NCBI GenBank assembly: GCA_947505565.1
Contig: CANNLB010000077.1
Coordinates: 1 to 8,084 of the forward strand
From: Acidobacteriota bacterium
Lineage (GTDB): Bacteria; Acidobacteriota; Terriglobia; Bryobacterales; Bryobacteraceae
Direction of reading: 5' to 3'
Length of the DNA stretch: 8,084 nucleotides
In this document: in pieces, positions 1 through 6,688 of the stretch
How the letters are laid out: each line of letters starts with the position of its first letter
Position numbering within the stretch: the first letter of the stretch is position 1
Notes under the pieces: model-generated
Told to the model about the DNA's origin: nothing
Database searches by the model: none
The model's input: only the letters and a program-made list of their open reading frames with translations
Position numbers and translations under genes: made by a program

Positions 1-1
1 G

Positions 2-1102
2 GCCTTTTCGAACGGCAACCTGACGAATCCGTTTTCGAGTTTGGGGGAGACGGCTCCTCCGGCGTACATCGATCCTTCGGCGTTTACGTTTACGTTTCCG
101 ATCAATGGTGTGTTTGGCCCGCGGAACCAGAATCTGCGCAGTACGTATGTGAATTCGTGGAACTTCACGATCCAGCGGCAGTTGGGGCAATCGTGGATGG
201 TGTCTGGCGCCTACATCGGGAAGACGACGCAGAAACTGCTGGCGTATCGTCCGTTTAACGCGGCAGTTTATGTTCCCGGTAACGACGCGCAGGGCCGTCC
301 TCTATCGACGGAGGGCAATGGGGATAGCCGGGTTCCATTTGGACGGGGGATCTACGGACCGCAGGGCTACTTTTTGGACAACCCGTTTACGGCTTCCTAC
401 CACTCGGCGCAGTTTGAGCTGAACAAGCGCTTCTCGGGCGGCTTGCAGCTTTCGGCCAACTACTCGCTGGCGAAGTCGCTGGACTCGAGTTCGACGTTTT
501 CGCTGGGCGGGTGCGTCGCTAATCCGAACGACATCCGCGCCGCGAAGGGGCGGAGCGATTTCGACCGGAAGCATTCGGTGGTGGCGAGCGGGATTTACAC
601 GCCGACGGTATTCAGCAAGCAGAAGGGTTTGCTGGCGAGAGTGCTGGGCGGGTGGAGCGTATCGGGCATTGCGATATTGCAGAGCGGCGTGCCGGTGCTG
701 GCGAGTACGGGGCAGAATACGGCGCTAGACGGTACGACGTGCCAGGGATCGTATCATCCCGACTTGATTGGGGTGATTGAGCGGGAGCATAGTTCGCGCA
801 ACGACATGTTGACGCGGTTCTTCAACACGGGGGCGTTTGCGCTGCCGGGTTTGGGCCGTTACGGGACCGGGGCGCGGAACATGTTTTCTGGCCCGGGCAC
901 GGCGACGATTGATTCCGCATTGTTGAAGGACTTCACGGTTACGGATAGCATGCGATTCCAGTTGCGGGCCGAGTTTTCCAATCTATTGAATCGGGCGAAC
1001 TTTGGCAACCCGATAGGACAGTTGGCGAATCCGCGGTTTGGGCAGATTACGGGAGCGGGCGCGGGCCGGGCAGCGCAGCTTGGGCTGAAATTCCTCTGGT
1101 AG
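2..1102 (+). CDS. TonB-dependent receptor, Oar-like, C-terminal part (5' truncated by window edge)
   Basis: This is the C-terminal 366 residues of an outer-membrane beta-barrel receptor that would take up a large substrate with energy from TonB. The frame is open from the first bases of the window, so a start at the TTG of position 41 is an artefact and the true start lies upstream. Recognisable pieces in order are a strand containing NSWNFTIQRQLGQSW, a YHSAQFELNKRFSGGLQLSA strand pair, the DRKHSVVASGIY segment, the GGWSVSGIAILQSGVPV strand, and the closing region with RFQLRAEFSNLLNRANFGNP. The protein ends in LGLKFLW; a terminal aromatic residue is the usual signal for insertion by the BAM complex. 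Two cysteines, in GGCVAN and GTTCQG, could pair in an extracellular loop. It converges with the ROK gene and lies upstream of the operon on the same strand, so it may serve the same substrate, but nothing in the sequence proves that. Plug and carboxypeptidase-like domains would lie outside the window. Confidence 0.9.
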   Translation, partial: AFSNGNLTNPFSSLGETAPPAYIDPSAFTFTFPINGVFGPRNQNLRSTYVNSWNFTIQRQLGQSWMVSGAYIGKTTQKLLAYRPFNAAVYVPGNDAQGRPLSTEGNGDSRVPFGRGIYGPQGYFLDNPFTASYHSAQFELNKRFSGGLQLSANYSLAKSLDSSSTFSLGGCVANPNDIRAAKGRSDFDRKHSVVASGIYTPTVFSKQKGLLARVLGGWSVSGIAILQSGVPVLASTGQNTALDGTTCQGSYHPDLIGVIEREHSSRNDMLTRFFNTGAFALPGLGRYGTGARNMFSGPGTATIDSALLKDFTVTDSMRFQLRAEFSNLLNRANFGNPIGQLANPRFGQITGAGAGRAAQLGLKFLW

Positions 1103-1120
1103 GAGAGCCGGTTAGAGTGC

Positions 1121-1154
1121 AACGATGGCCGTCTCAGGAGGGACGGCCATCGTT
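1121..1154. terminator. Long inverted repeat between convergent genes, probable bidirectional terminator
   Basis: AACGATGGCCGTC at 1121-1133 is perfectly complementary to GACGGCCATCGTT at 1142-1154. One G-T and one C-G pair extend it inward to 15 bp with an AGGA loop. It starts 18 bp after the receptor stop codon. The ROK stop codon (1134-1136, reverse strand) lies at the inner end of the stem and loop, so the last ROK codons are part of the hairpin. There is no clear T-run on either side, so it is either a U-poor intrinsic terminator or a 3'-end stabilising hairpin. It can act in both directions because the stem is symmetric. Confidence 0.55.
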
Positions 1155-2345
1155 AGCGGCCGCTGAGTTAAAGAGAGGGCCAAAGCCGAGGGTGGCGGCA
1201 CCGATCAAGCAGCCTTGTCCACCGAAGGCAGACTGGCGGAGGCTGAGTTTTCCGAATGTTGGCCATTGGGATTTGTCGGGGAACTGAGCGGAGAGTTCTT
1301 CGAGCAGGATGGGCCAGGCGGCGTTGAGGGTGGCGTTCAAAACGATGACTTGGGGATCGAGCCCGAAGACCATGGAAGCTATGCCGATGCCGAGATAGCG
1401 CGCGGCTTCGCGGACGACTTGAGCAGCTGGGCGATCTCCGGTGAGGGCGCGTTGGCAGATGCGCCGGACACGGGCGGCGCTATCGGTCCATTTGCCCGGT
1501 GCCTTGCCTTGGATAAGGGCGTAGCGATCGCAGATGGCGGGATTGGAGACGAGCTTTTCGAGGCAGCCGGGTCGGTCATGGCGAGTGTTGGTGCCATCAT
1601 CAGCGATGACCATTTGGCCGAATTCGCCAGCGGCCATGGAGGGGCCCGCGTACTCCTGACCATAGAGAACGATGCCGACGCCGACGCCTTCGTTGACGCT
1701 AACGTAAAGGAGGCATTGGGGGGCGTGTTCGCCGGCATTTGTGTAATGATACTCGGCGATCGTGGCCGCGCGGACGTCGTTTTCGGCCCAGACGGGAAGC
1801 CCGGTGCTGGCTTCGAGAAGCTGCTGGAGGGAGATATGGTTCCAACCAGGATCGTTGCCGATTTCGACGATGCCGGTTTGCCGATTGACGATACCGCGGA
1901 CGGTAACGCCGATTCCCTGCAGACTTTGGTGGGAGCGTTGGAAGAGCTGTACCTGTTCGGTGATGAGATGAAGGGTGGCTTCGGGGGTGGCCGGGGTTCG
2001 AACGACGACGGTATCGACCAGAGCGCCGCGCATGGTGGCGACCGCGAAGCGGGTTTCCCAGTTTTGGATTTCGACACCAATCGAGCGGAGGTTATCGGAG
2101 AGTTGGAGGCGGGTGGAGGGCCGGCCACCGGTGGAATTCTCCTCGCCGACCTCCATGACGAGATCCTGTTCGAGCAGTTCGGCGATGATGCGGGACATGG
2201 TTCCATCGGAGAGGCCGCTGGTGCGGGCGAGTTCGGCCCTGGACATGGTGTTGGCGCGGCGGAGCAGTCTTAGGACAGCCGCAGAGTTGTGGCGGCGGAC
2301 TTCCGCGGGCCGCAGGACGCCGTGCCTGAGGGGGGTTCCAATCAT
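1134..2345 (-). CDS. ROK-family transcriptional repressor (winged HTH plus ROK sugar-kinase-like domain)
   Basis: This is a 403-residue cytoplasmic regulator of the NagC/Mlc/XylR type, with the usual full length. Residues about 18-63 form a MarR-like winged helix-turn-helix, including MSRAELARTSGLSDGTMSR, followed by the wing motif GGRPSTRLQL. The effector domain starts near residue 88 and has GIGVTVRGIVNRQTG, the END motif at 188-190 that matches the catalytic-Asp loop of ROK kinases, and VSVNEGVGVGIV. The kinase DxGxT loop is replaced by VEIQN, as expected for a non-enzymatic repressor. The family zinc site (GH plus CxCGxxGC) is mostly gone: Gln244 replaces His, and Thr254 and His256 stand at the first two Cys positions, with only Cys261 kept. 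The start is ATG at 2345, preceded by a weak GGGG ribosome site. It is divergent from the operon, so it probably represses that promoter and its own in response to a sugar or sugar derivative. The role is strong by family; the target and ligand are inferred. Confidence 0.93.
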   Translation of the reverse strand: MIGTPLRHGVLRPAEVRRHNSAAVLRLLRRANTMSRAELARTSGLSDGTMSRIIAELLEQDLVMEVGEENSTGGRPSTRLQLSDNLRSIGVEIQNWETRFAVATMRGALVDTVVVRTPATPEATLHLITEQVQLFQRSHQSLQGIGVTVRGIVNRQTGIVEIGNDPGWNHISLQQLLEASTGLPVWAENDVRAATIAEYHYTNAGEHAPQCLLYVSVNEGVGVGIVLYGQEYAGPSMAAGEFGQMVIADDGTNTRHDRPGCLEKLVSNPAICDRYALIQGKAPGKWTDSAARVRRICQRALTGDRPAAQVVREAARYLGIGIASMVFGLDPQVIVLNATLNAAWPILLEELSAQFPDKSQWPTFGKLSLRQSAFGGQGCLIGAATLGFGPLFNSAAANDGRPS

Positions 2346-2376
2346 GAACCCCAGTGTACGTTACCAAGGACGCTGG

Positions 2377-2397
2377 CTTATACCTGCGGCTCGCAGG
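2377..2397 (-). promoter_or_regulatory. Candidate ROK-gene -10 box with adjoining palindrome
   Basis: On the reverse strand TATAAG (2382-2377) lies about 32 bp upstream of the ROK ATG and is a 5-of-6 match to the -10 consensus. Directly upstream of it is a perfect 6+3+6 palindrome, CCTGCG-GCT-CGCAGG (2383-2397), which fills the spacer where an autoregulating repressor would bind. No convincing -35 hexamer is found at 16-18 bp, so the promoter call is weak. The palindrome is seen directly; its role as an operator is inference. Confidence 0.3.
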
Positions 2398-2398
2398 A

Positions 2399-2468
2399 AA
2401 GAATATTGACAGACTGGGGGGCATTCGGGCCTTAATGGTTGACTCGTGGCTTGGATTCGAATATTCTT
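2399..2468. repeat. 9-bp inverted repeat in the divergent promoter region, possible operator half-sites
   Basis: AAGAATATT at 2399-2407 has its exact reverse complement AATATTCTT at 2460-2468, centres 61 bp apart, which is close to six helical turns. The right copy contains the -10 box of the operon promoter and sits inside two overlapping 8-bp palindromes, ATTCGAAT (2455-2462) and GAATATTC (2459-2466). The left copy lies just upstream of the ROK-side palindrome. Same-face spacing on DNA would fit looping by a dimeric or tetrameric repressor such as a ROK protein. A 9-mer match in AT-rich promoter DNA could also be chance. Confidence 0.3.
2439..2467 (+). promoter_or_regulatory. Candidate sigma70-type promoter of the five-gene operon
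   Basis: TTGACT (2439-2444, 5 of 6 consensus bases) is followed after exactly 17 bp by TATTCT (2462-2467, 4 of 6, including the key T, A and last T). Transcription would start near 2474 and give a leader of about 90 nt before the permease ATG. The -10 box overlaps the palindromes ATTCGAAT and GAATATTC, so a bound repressor would block it. A TTGACA at 2406-2411 has no good -10 partner at standard spacing. There is no obvious riboswitch in the leader; only a small 6-bp stem (2515-2520 with 2530-2535) is visible. Confidence 0.45.
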
Positions 2469-2563
2469 GCGATTACATGCAATGTGAGTTCCGAGCTATC
2501 GCCGCCGCCGATCCAGTTGCCTGTGGCTCGCAACTATTGGCATCGAGCCTGGTGACGGAATAG

Positions 2564-3901
2564 ATGACAGAGGCGGCCGTTGCTCCGGCGCTGGCACGTC
2601 GGTTGAGCCGCGTGGATCTGGTGATTTACGGTTTGGCTATTCTGACGCCGACGGCGGCATACCCGGTATTGGGCGTGATTCAGCAGGCTTCGAACGGCCA
2701 TGCGGTGCTGAGCTACGTGGCGGCGATGGTGGCGATGTTGTTTACGGCGGCGAGCTATGGCCGTATGGCGACGGCGTTTCCGTCGGCTGGTTCGACATAC
2801 GCCTATGCGGGACAGGGTTTGCACCCACTGGCGGGTTTTTTGGCTGGGTGGGGAATTTTGCTGGACTATGTTTTGGTGCCGTTGCTGAGCACGATTTTTG
2901 TTTCGTTGACGGCGGAGAGACTGCTGCCGCAGGTGCCGTATGTAGGGTGGGTGTTAGGGTTTTCGTTGTTGGTGACGGTGACGAATGCGAGGGGGATGGC
3001 GGCGACGCAGCGATCAAACAGCGTGATGTTGGCGGTGATGGTTCTGGCGGCGGTTTGCTTTGTGGTGGCGGCGGCGCGGTGGGTGGTGCATGGCGCGGGT
3101 CTGGCGGGGTTGTGGGCGTCGGAGGCGGTGGTGCGGCCGGCGGAAGTTTCGGTGCCTGCGGTGCTGTTCGGGGCGAGTATTGCGGCTCTCTCGTACCTGG
3201 GTTTCGATGCGGTATCGACGCTGGCCGAAGATGCGCGGGACCCGCGAAGGGACATTGGATTTGTGACGGTGGGTGTGTGTATTTTGCAGACGGGGATCTG
3301 CGTTCTGGTTGCTTACGTGGCGGTTTTGGTTTGGCCCTCGGCGCGACCGTTTGAGAACGTGGAGACGGCGATTTTGGATATTAGCCGGTTAGTGGGAGGG
3401 ACGCCGCTGTTTGGATTGACCTCGGTGGTGCTTTTGGTGGCTGGCGTGGCGAGTTCGATGGCGAGCCAGGCGGGGGCGTCGCGGCTGTTGTACGGGATGG
3501 GTCGGGACGGGGTGTTGCCGCGGTCGGTTTTTGGGTATTTGGATCCGAAGAGGGCGACGCCGGTGCGGAGTATTTGGCTGATGGGTTTTTTGTCGTTTGC
3601 TGGAGCGCTAGTCGTGAGTTTCCAACAGATTGTGGAACTTGTGAATTTTGGAGCGTTCACGGGGTTTATCTTGGTGAATCTGAGTGTGATTGGGCATTAT
3701 TATGTGAGGCTGGGTGAACGGTCCGTCGGCGGTTTGATGCGGAACCTGGTTACGCCTTTGGCGGGCAGCGCTGTTTGTGCGGCGCTTTTGTTCAGCTTGA
3801 GTTTTTCGGCCCGGGTGACGGGATTTGCGTGGTTGGGGCTGGGGTTGCTGTATTGGGTTTGGCGGGGGCGCGGCTTGGCACCGACGGGCAGGCCGCGATG
3901 A
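2564..3901 (+). CDS. APC-superfamily amino acid/amine permease
   Basis: This is a 445-residue inner-membrane secondary transporter with about 12 predicted hydrophobic helices, near residues 18-40, 46-66, 88-112, 126-143, 152-174, 198-217, 234-257, 282-302, 336-355, 361-383, 392-414 and 416-434. APC landmarks are an unwound helix-1 region (LTPTAAYPVLG), FPSAGSTYAYA at 72-82, the helix 6 motif LGFDAVSTLAEDARDPRR (about 212-229), and LLYGMGRDGVLP (308-319) followed by KRATPVRS. The helix 6 motif is like that of PuuP/YcaM-type amine importers, so an amine, amino acid or small derivative is the likely substrate, taken up with protons or by exchange; the exact substrate cannot be read. The start is fixed because an in-frame TAG (2561-2563) directly abuts the ATG. 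Its ribosome site is weak (CGGAA). It is the first gene of the operon, and its TGA overlaps the ATG of the M20 gene by 4 nt. Confidence 0.92.
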   Translation: MTEAAVAPALARRLSRVDLVIYGLAILTPTAAYPVLGVIQQASNGHAVLSYVAAMVAMLFTAASYGRMATAFPSAGSTYAYAGQGLHPLAGFLAGWGILLDYVLVPLLSTIFVSLTAERLLPQVPYVGWVLGFSLLVTVTNARGMAATQRSNSVMLAVMVLAAVCFVVAAARWVVHGAGLAGLWASEAVVRPAEVSVPAVLFGASIAALSYLGFDAVSTLAEDARDPRRDIGFVTVGVCILQTGICVLVAYVAVLVWPSARPFENVETAILDISRLVGGTPLFGLTSVVLLVAGVASSMASQAGASRLLYGMGRDGVLPRSVFGYLDPKRATPVRSIWLMGFLSFAGALVVSFQQIVELVNFGAFTGFILVNLSVIGHYYVRLGERSVGGLMRNLVTPLAGSAVCAALLFSLSFSARVTGFAWLGLGLLYWVWRGRGLAPTGRPR

Positions 3902-5187
3902 GCCGAGTGCGCGAGTTGGCCGCCTACGTCGAGAGCCGACAGGAGCGATTGCTTACGCTGCTGCAGGACCTCGTCCAGATTCCTTCGGAGAATCGAGCGC
4001 CGGAAGGAGCGGAGGGGGCATGCCAGGAGTATGTGGCGCGGGTGTTGCGGAGGGCGGGTTGGGAGCCAAGCCTTTATTCTTTAGCCGGTGCAGCGGGGAT
4101 AGAGACCCATCCGCTGTACTGGCCGGGCCGGAACTATGAGGGACGGCCGAACTTGGCGGCGGTGCGGAAGGGGACGGGCGGGGGGCGCTCGTTGATTTTA
4201 TCCGGGCACGTGGACACGGTTCCGGTCGGCTCGGCCCCGTGGACGCGTCCGCCGTTTGGGGGGCAGCGGGAGGGCAATCGGCTTTACGGTCGAGGGGCGA
4301 ACGACATGAAGGCGGGAATAGCCGCCAACCTCTTTGTGGCGGAGGCTTTGTCGGAGCTGGGGATTCGGCTGGCGGGGGATTTGACGTTCGAATCGGTGGT
4401 GGACGAGGAGTTTGGCGGGGTGAACGGCACGTTGGCGGGTCGGCTAATGGGTTACTCGGCGGACGCCGCGATTATATCGGAGCCTTCGTTTCTGCGGGTG
4501 TGCCCGGCGCAGAGAGGGGGACGGACGGTTCAGATAAGGTTTCAGGCGGTGAATGCGGGGATTCTGTCGAACGCGCGGACGACGCTGGTGATCGACCAGT
4601 TGAGAGCATTTCTCGACGCGCTGCCGGAGTTTGCGGCGTTGCGGCGGCGCTTGGCGCCTCGGCATCTGAGCTATGCGCATTTGCAGGATGCGGTGCCGGT
4701 TACGGTGACGCGGATCCAGACGGCTCCTTGGGGGACGTCGGAGCCGACGAACGTGCCCGAAACGTGCAGGTTGGAGCTTTTCTGGCAGACGATGCCAGGA
4801 GAGGGGCTGGACGAGGTCGACGCGCAGTTTGCGGGTTGGTTGGAGGATTTGTATGAGAGGCGGGGCGAACTGTTTCGGGAGCGGCCGGAGGTGGTGCATC
4901 CGATCCGGTGGTTGCCAGGTTCGGCGATAGAAGCGAAGTGCCCGATTGTTTCGGAGTTAGCGGCGGTGGCGGAGTCCACTTTGGGCTTTCGGCCGGAGAT
5001 AGTGGGGATCGAGGGTCCATGCGATCTTTACGTTTTTCATGAATTTGGGATTCCGGCGGCTCTGTGGGGAGCGCGGGGCGGCAACACCCATATGCCGGAT
5101 GAGTATGTAGAATTGGATTCGTTGGTGCAGGCGACGAAGGCACTGATGGCCTTTGTCTGTTCTTGGTGTGGAGAGGAGATTCGATGA
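3898..5187 (+). CDS. M20-family metallopeptidase / N-deacylase (ArgE/DapE-like)
   Basis: This 429-residue enzyme has no signal peptide or membrane segment, so it is cytoplasmic. M20 enzymes hydrolyse amide bonds in N-acyl amino acids or small peptides with two zinc or cobalt ions. The metal-site series is complete: SGHVDT (His104, and Asp106 as catalytic-site residue), GRGANDMKAG (bridging Asp136), DEEFGG (Glu170 as general base, Glu171 as ligand), ISEPS (Glu195) and GGNTHMPDEY (His398). One departure is visible: in the lid/dimerisation domain the usual AHAG-type motif reads VNAG, with Asn219 (codon AAT at 4552-4554) in place of the His that normally reaches the substrate across the dimer. 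The ATG at 3898 is chosen because it overlaps the permease stop (ATGA) and starts just before the usual N-terminal helix; earlier in-frame starts would run deep into the permease gene. Position after the permease suggests that it processes the imported compound. The exact substrate is unknown. Confidence 0.9.
   Translation: MSRVRELAAYVESRQERLLTLLQDLVQIPSENRAPEGAEGACQEYVARVLRRAGWEPSLYSLAGAAGIETHPLYWPGRNYEGRPNLAAVRKGTGGGRSLILSGHVDTVPVGSAPWTRPPFGGQREGNRLYGRGANDMKAGIAANLFVAEALSELGIRLAGDLTFESVVDEEFGGVNGTLAGRLMGYSADAAIISEPSFLRVCPAQRGGRTVQIRFQAVNAGILSNARTTLVIDQLRAFLDALPEFAALRRRLAPRHLSYAHLQDAVPVTVTRIQTAPWGTSEPTNVPETCRLELFWQTMPGEGLDEVDAQFAGWLEDLYERRGELFRERPEVVHPIRWLPGSAIEAKCPIVSELAAVAESTLGFRPEIVGIEGPCDLYVFHEFGIPAALWGARGGNTHMPDEYVELDSLVQATKALMAFVCSWCGEEIR
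5174..5178 (+). promoter_or_regulatory. Ribosome binding site of the DUF1080 gene
   Basis: AGGAG lies 5 nt before the ATG at 5184. It decides in favour of that ATG over an in-frame GTG at 5163, which would also spoil the signal peptide. Confidence 0.75.
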
Positions 5188-5792
5188 AATTTCTGTTCCT
5201 GATGTTGGTAAGTGTCGCGGGCTTTGCCGCGGACGGTTTTGTGTCCCTGATGCCGGATCGTAACTTGGGCGAGCATTGGACGGTAGAGGGGGAGACTCCG
5301 CCGGAGGCGTGGACGCTGCGTGACGGCGTGATTGCGACAACGGGGCAGCCGAATGGATTTTTGCGCAGTAAGAAGAAGTACCGCAACTACGTGCTGCGGG
5401 CGGAGTGGCGATTCCAGATGGGCTGGACGGCTCCGAAGACAGGAAACGAGTGGCCGAACGCGGGTTTCTTTATCCACGCAGGTCCGGAGGTGAACGGTTG
5501 GCCGACCTCGCTCGAGGTGCAGGGGTACTACGGAGAGGCCGGGAGCGTGTTCGGGGTGCGGGGAGGCAAGATTACCGGTGCCAAGCGGGGCCCGTTTGTG
5601 AAGGAGAGGCCACCATTTGGATCGTGGGACCGCTATGAGATTACCTCGATGAACGGGAAGGTGACGGTGGTGTTGAATGGTGTGTTAGTGAATGAGGGGA
5701 CGGCCGCTTATCCGGAGGAAGGCAACATTTGCCTGCAGTCTGAAGGTTGGCCCGTTTATTATCGGCGGATAGAGATTCAGGAGTTGCCGTGA
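5184..5792 (+). CDS. Secreted DUF1080 protein (3-keto-disaccharide hydrolase family)
   Basis: This 202-residue protein has a Sec signal peptide (MKFLFLMLVSVAGFAA, cleavage probably near residue 15-16), so it acts in the periplasm or outside. The rest is a single jelly-roll (concanavalin-like) DUF1080 domain of normal size: opening SLMPDRNLGEHW, WTLRDGVI, LRAEWRFQ, NAGFFIHAG, LEVQGYYG, the WDRYEITSMNGKVTVVLNGV region, and the closing LQSEGWPVYYRRIEIQEL. Family knowledge: characterised DUF1080 proteins cleave 3-keto-glycosides made by a Gfo/Idh/MocA dehydrogenase. The pairing here with such a dehydrogenase and a TIM-barrel protein supports that role; which sugar or aglycone is used cannot be told. 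The gene overlaps the M20 stop by ATGA and the next start by GTGA. No lipobox cysteine is present, so it is soluble rather than a lipoprotein. Binding of a glycan without cleavage remains possible. Confidence 0.88.
   Translation: MKFLFLMLVSVAGFAADGFVSLMPDRNLGEHWTVEGETPPEAWTLRDGVIATTGQPNGFLRSKKKYRNYVLRAEWRFQMGWTAPKTGNEWPNAGFFIHAGPEVNGWPTSLEVQGYYGEAGSVFGVRGGKITGAKRGPFVKERPPFGSWDRYEITSMNGKVTVVLNGVLVNEGTAAYPEEGNICLQSEGWPVYYRRIEIQELP
5779..5783 (+). promoter_or_regulatory. Ribosome binding site of the TIM-barrel gene
   Basis: AGGAG ends 5 nt before the GTG at 5789. It supports this GTG, which overlaps the DUF1080 stop, over an in-frame TTG at 5747. Confidence 0.75.
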
Positions 5793-6688
5793 TCTCGCGA
5801 CGGGCGGTGTTTGGCGCTCCGCTGGCGCTGGCGGCTCAGGCGGTGGCTATGCCGACGCAATTTCAACTGGCTTGCATGACGCTGCCATATTCGGCGTTTC
5901 CGTTGGAGAAAGCGCTACAGGGAATTCAGTGGAGTGGGTTCGGCCATGTGGCCTGGGGCACGACCCATCGGGAGCAGGGCGGGATGAAGCCGGTAATGCC
6001 AATTGACGCTCCGGCGGCGGAGGCGGGACGCTTGGCTCGACGATGCCGGGATATGGGATTAGAGCCGGTGATGATGTTCTCGACCTTGAACCTGGAGGCG
6101 GCCAACGCCGTGGACGGGCACTCTCGCAGAATTGAACAGGCGGCGGCGGCGAAGATTCCGTTTCTACTGACGTTTGGCAAAACCAGCCCGGGACAGAACG
6201 AGGCATTTGTCCGGAGCTTGGTGGAACTGGCGCCGCGGGCGAAAGAGGCGGAGGTGATGATTGTGATCAAACAGCACGGAGGCAACACGGCGACGGGAGC
6301 CCACTGTGCTCGGATTGTTAAAGAGGTAGGCCATGATTCGGTAAAGGTTTGCTATGACGCGGGCAACGTACTGGACTACGAAAACCATGATCCGATTGTG
6401 GATATTCGGAGCTGTTGGCAGGACATTCGGGCGTTCAACATTAAAGACCATCGAAATACGCCGAAGGACCAAGATTGCGGCCCCGGTTTCGGGGAGATTG
6501 ACCACTACAAGTTGTTTGCTCCGGTAATGAATACGGGGCTGACGATTCCACTAACTTTTGAAAACATTTCAGAGCCGCTGCTGCCGCGTCCGGTGGCCAT
6601 AGAGGGCGTTAACGCCTTGGCGGTTCGGGCAAGACTTTACATCGACACCGTATTGCGGGGTCTTCAGAATGGAGGAGCACAAGCATGA
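5789..6688 (+). CDS. Tat-exported xylose-isomerase-like TIM-barrel protein (sugar isomerase/epimerase or keto-glycoside lyase type)
   Basis: This 299-residue protein starts at GTG. Its N-terminus, ISRRAVFGAPLALAAQAVA, has a twin-arginine motif, a short hydrophobic stretch and an AVA cleavage site at 18-20, so it is probably exported folded to the periplasm. The remainder is an AP-endonuclease-2/xylose-isomerase-like TIM barrel. Metal-site motifs are VCYDAGNVLDY (Asp190), FNIKDHRN (Asp220, His221), GPGFGEID (233-238 region) and LTFEN (Glu258). The first acidic ligand, normally Glu in an ENH- or EPH-like motif, is Lys161 in IKQHGG (codon AAA, 6269-6271). That may alter metal binding or be a subfamily trait. 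Family members isomerise or epimerise sugars, and relatives act in oxidative deglycosylation as lyase or hydratase partners of Gfo/Idh/MocA enzymes. Its place between the DUF1080 and dehydrogenase genes favours the latter role. Its TGA overlaps the next ATG by 4 nt. Confidence 0.85.
   Translation: MISRRAVFGAPLALAAQAVAMPTQFQLACMTLPYSAFPLEKALQGIQWSGFGHVAWGTTHREQGGMKPVMPIDAPAAEAGRLARRCRDMGLEPVMMFSTLNLEAANAVDGHSRRIEQAAAAKIPFLLTFGKTSPGQNEAFVRSLVELAPRAKEAEVMIVIKQHGGNTATGAHCARIVKEVGHDSVKVCYDAGNVLDYENHDPIVDIRSCWQDIRAFNIKDHRNTPKDQDCGPGFGEIDHYKLFAPVMNTGLTIPLTFENISEPLLPRPVAIEGVNALAVRARLYIDTVLRGLQNGGAQA
6671..6677 (+). promoter_or_regulatory. Strong ribosome binding site of the oxidoreductase gene
   Basis: GGAGGAG lies 7 nt before the ATG at 6685 and is the strongest Shine-Dalgarno in the operon. 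The last gene may thus be translated more than a purely coupled gene. Confidence 0.75.

Noticed and set aside
81..99. Three tandem CGTTTA-like units
   Set aside because: They simply encode a Thr-Phe repeat in a beta strand of the receptor; too short to be a meaningful repeat.
1155..1164. Palindrome AGCGGCCGCT next to the terminator hairpin
   Set aside because: A 10-bp GC palindrome is expected by chance in GC-rich DNA, and it lies inside the ROK coding sequence.
1215..2273. A 352-codon open frame on the + strand across the ROK gene
   Set aside because: It is antisense to a well-recognised ROK protein, has acidic low-complexity composition rich in Gly, Ala, Asp and Glu, and shows no domain; it is a by-product of GC-rich codon use.
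2406..2436. TTGACA followed by CTTAAT as an alternative operon promoter
   Set aside because: The -35 hexamer is perfect, but the -10 is only 4 of 6 and the spacer is 19 bp; the TTGACT/TATTCT pair at 17 bp downstream is a better fit.
2354..2563. A 69-codon open frame ending in a TAG that abuts the permease ATG, possible leader peptide
   Set aside because: It has no recognisable ribosome site or family features, and it starts upstream of the best promoter, so it would not be on the transcript in full.
4700..5386. A 228-codon reverse-strand open frame across the M20 and DUF1080 genes
   Set aside because: It covers two recognised coding regions in antisense and has Pro/Ser/Thr-rich sequence with no domain features.
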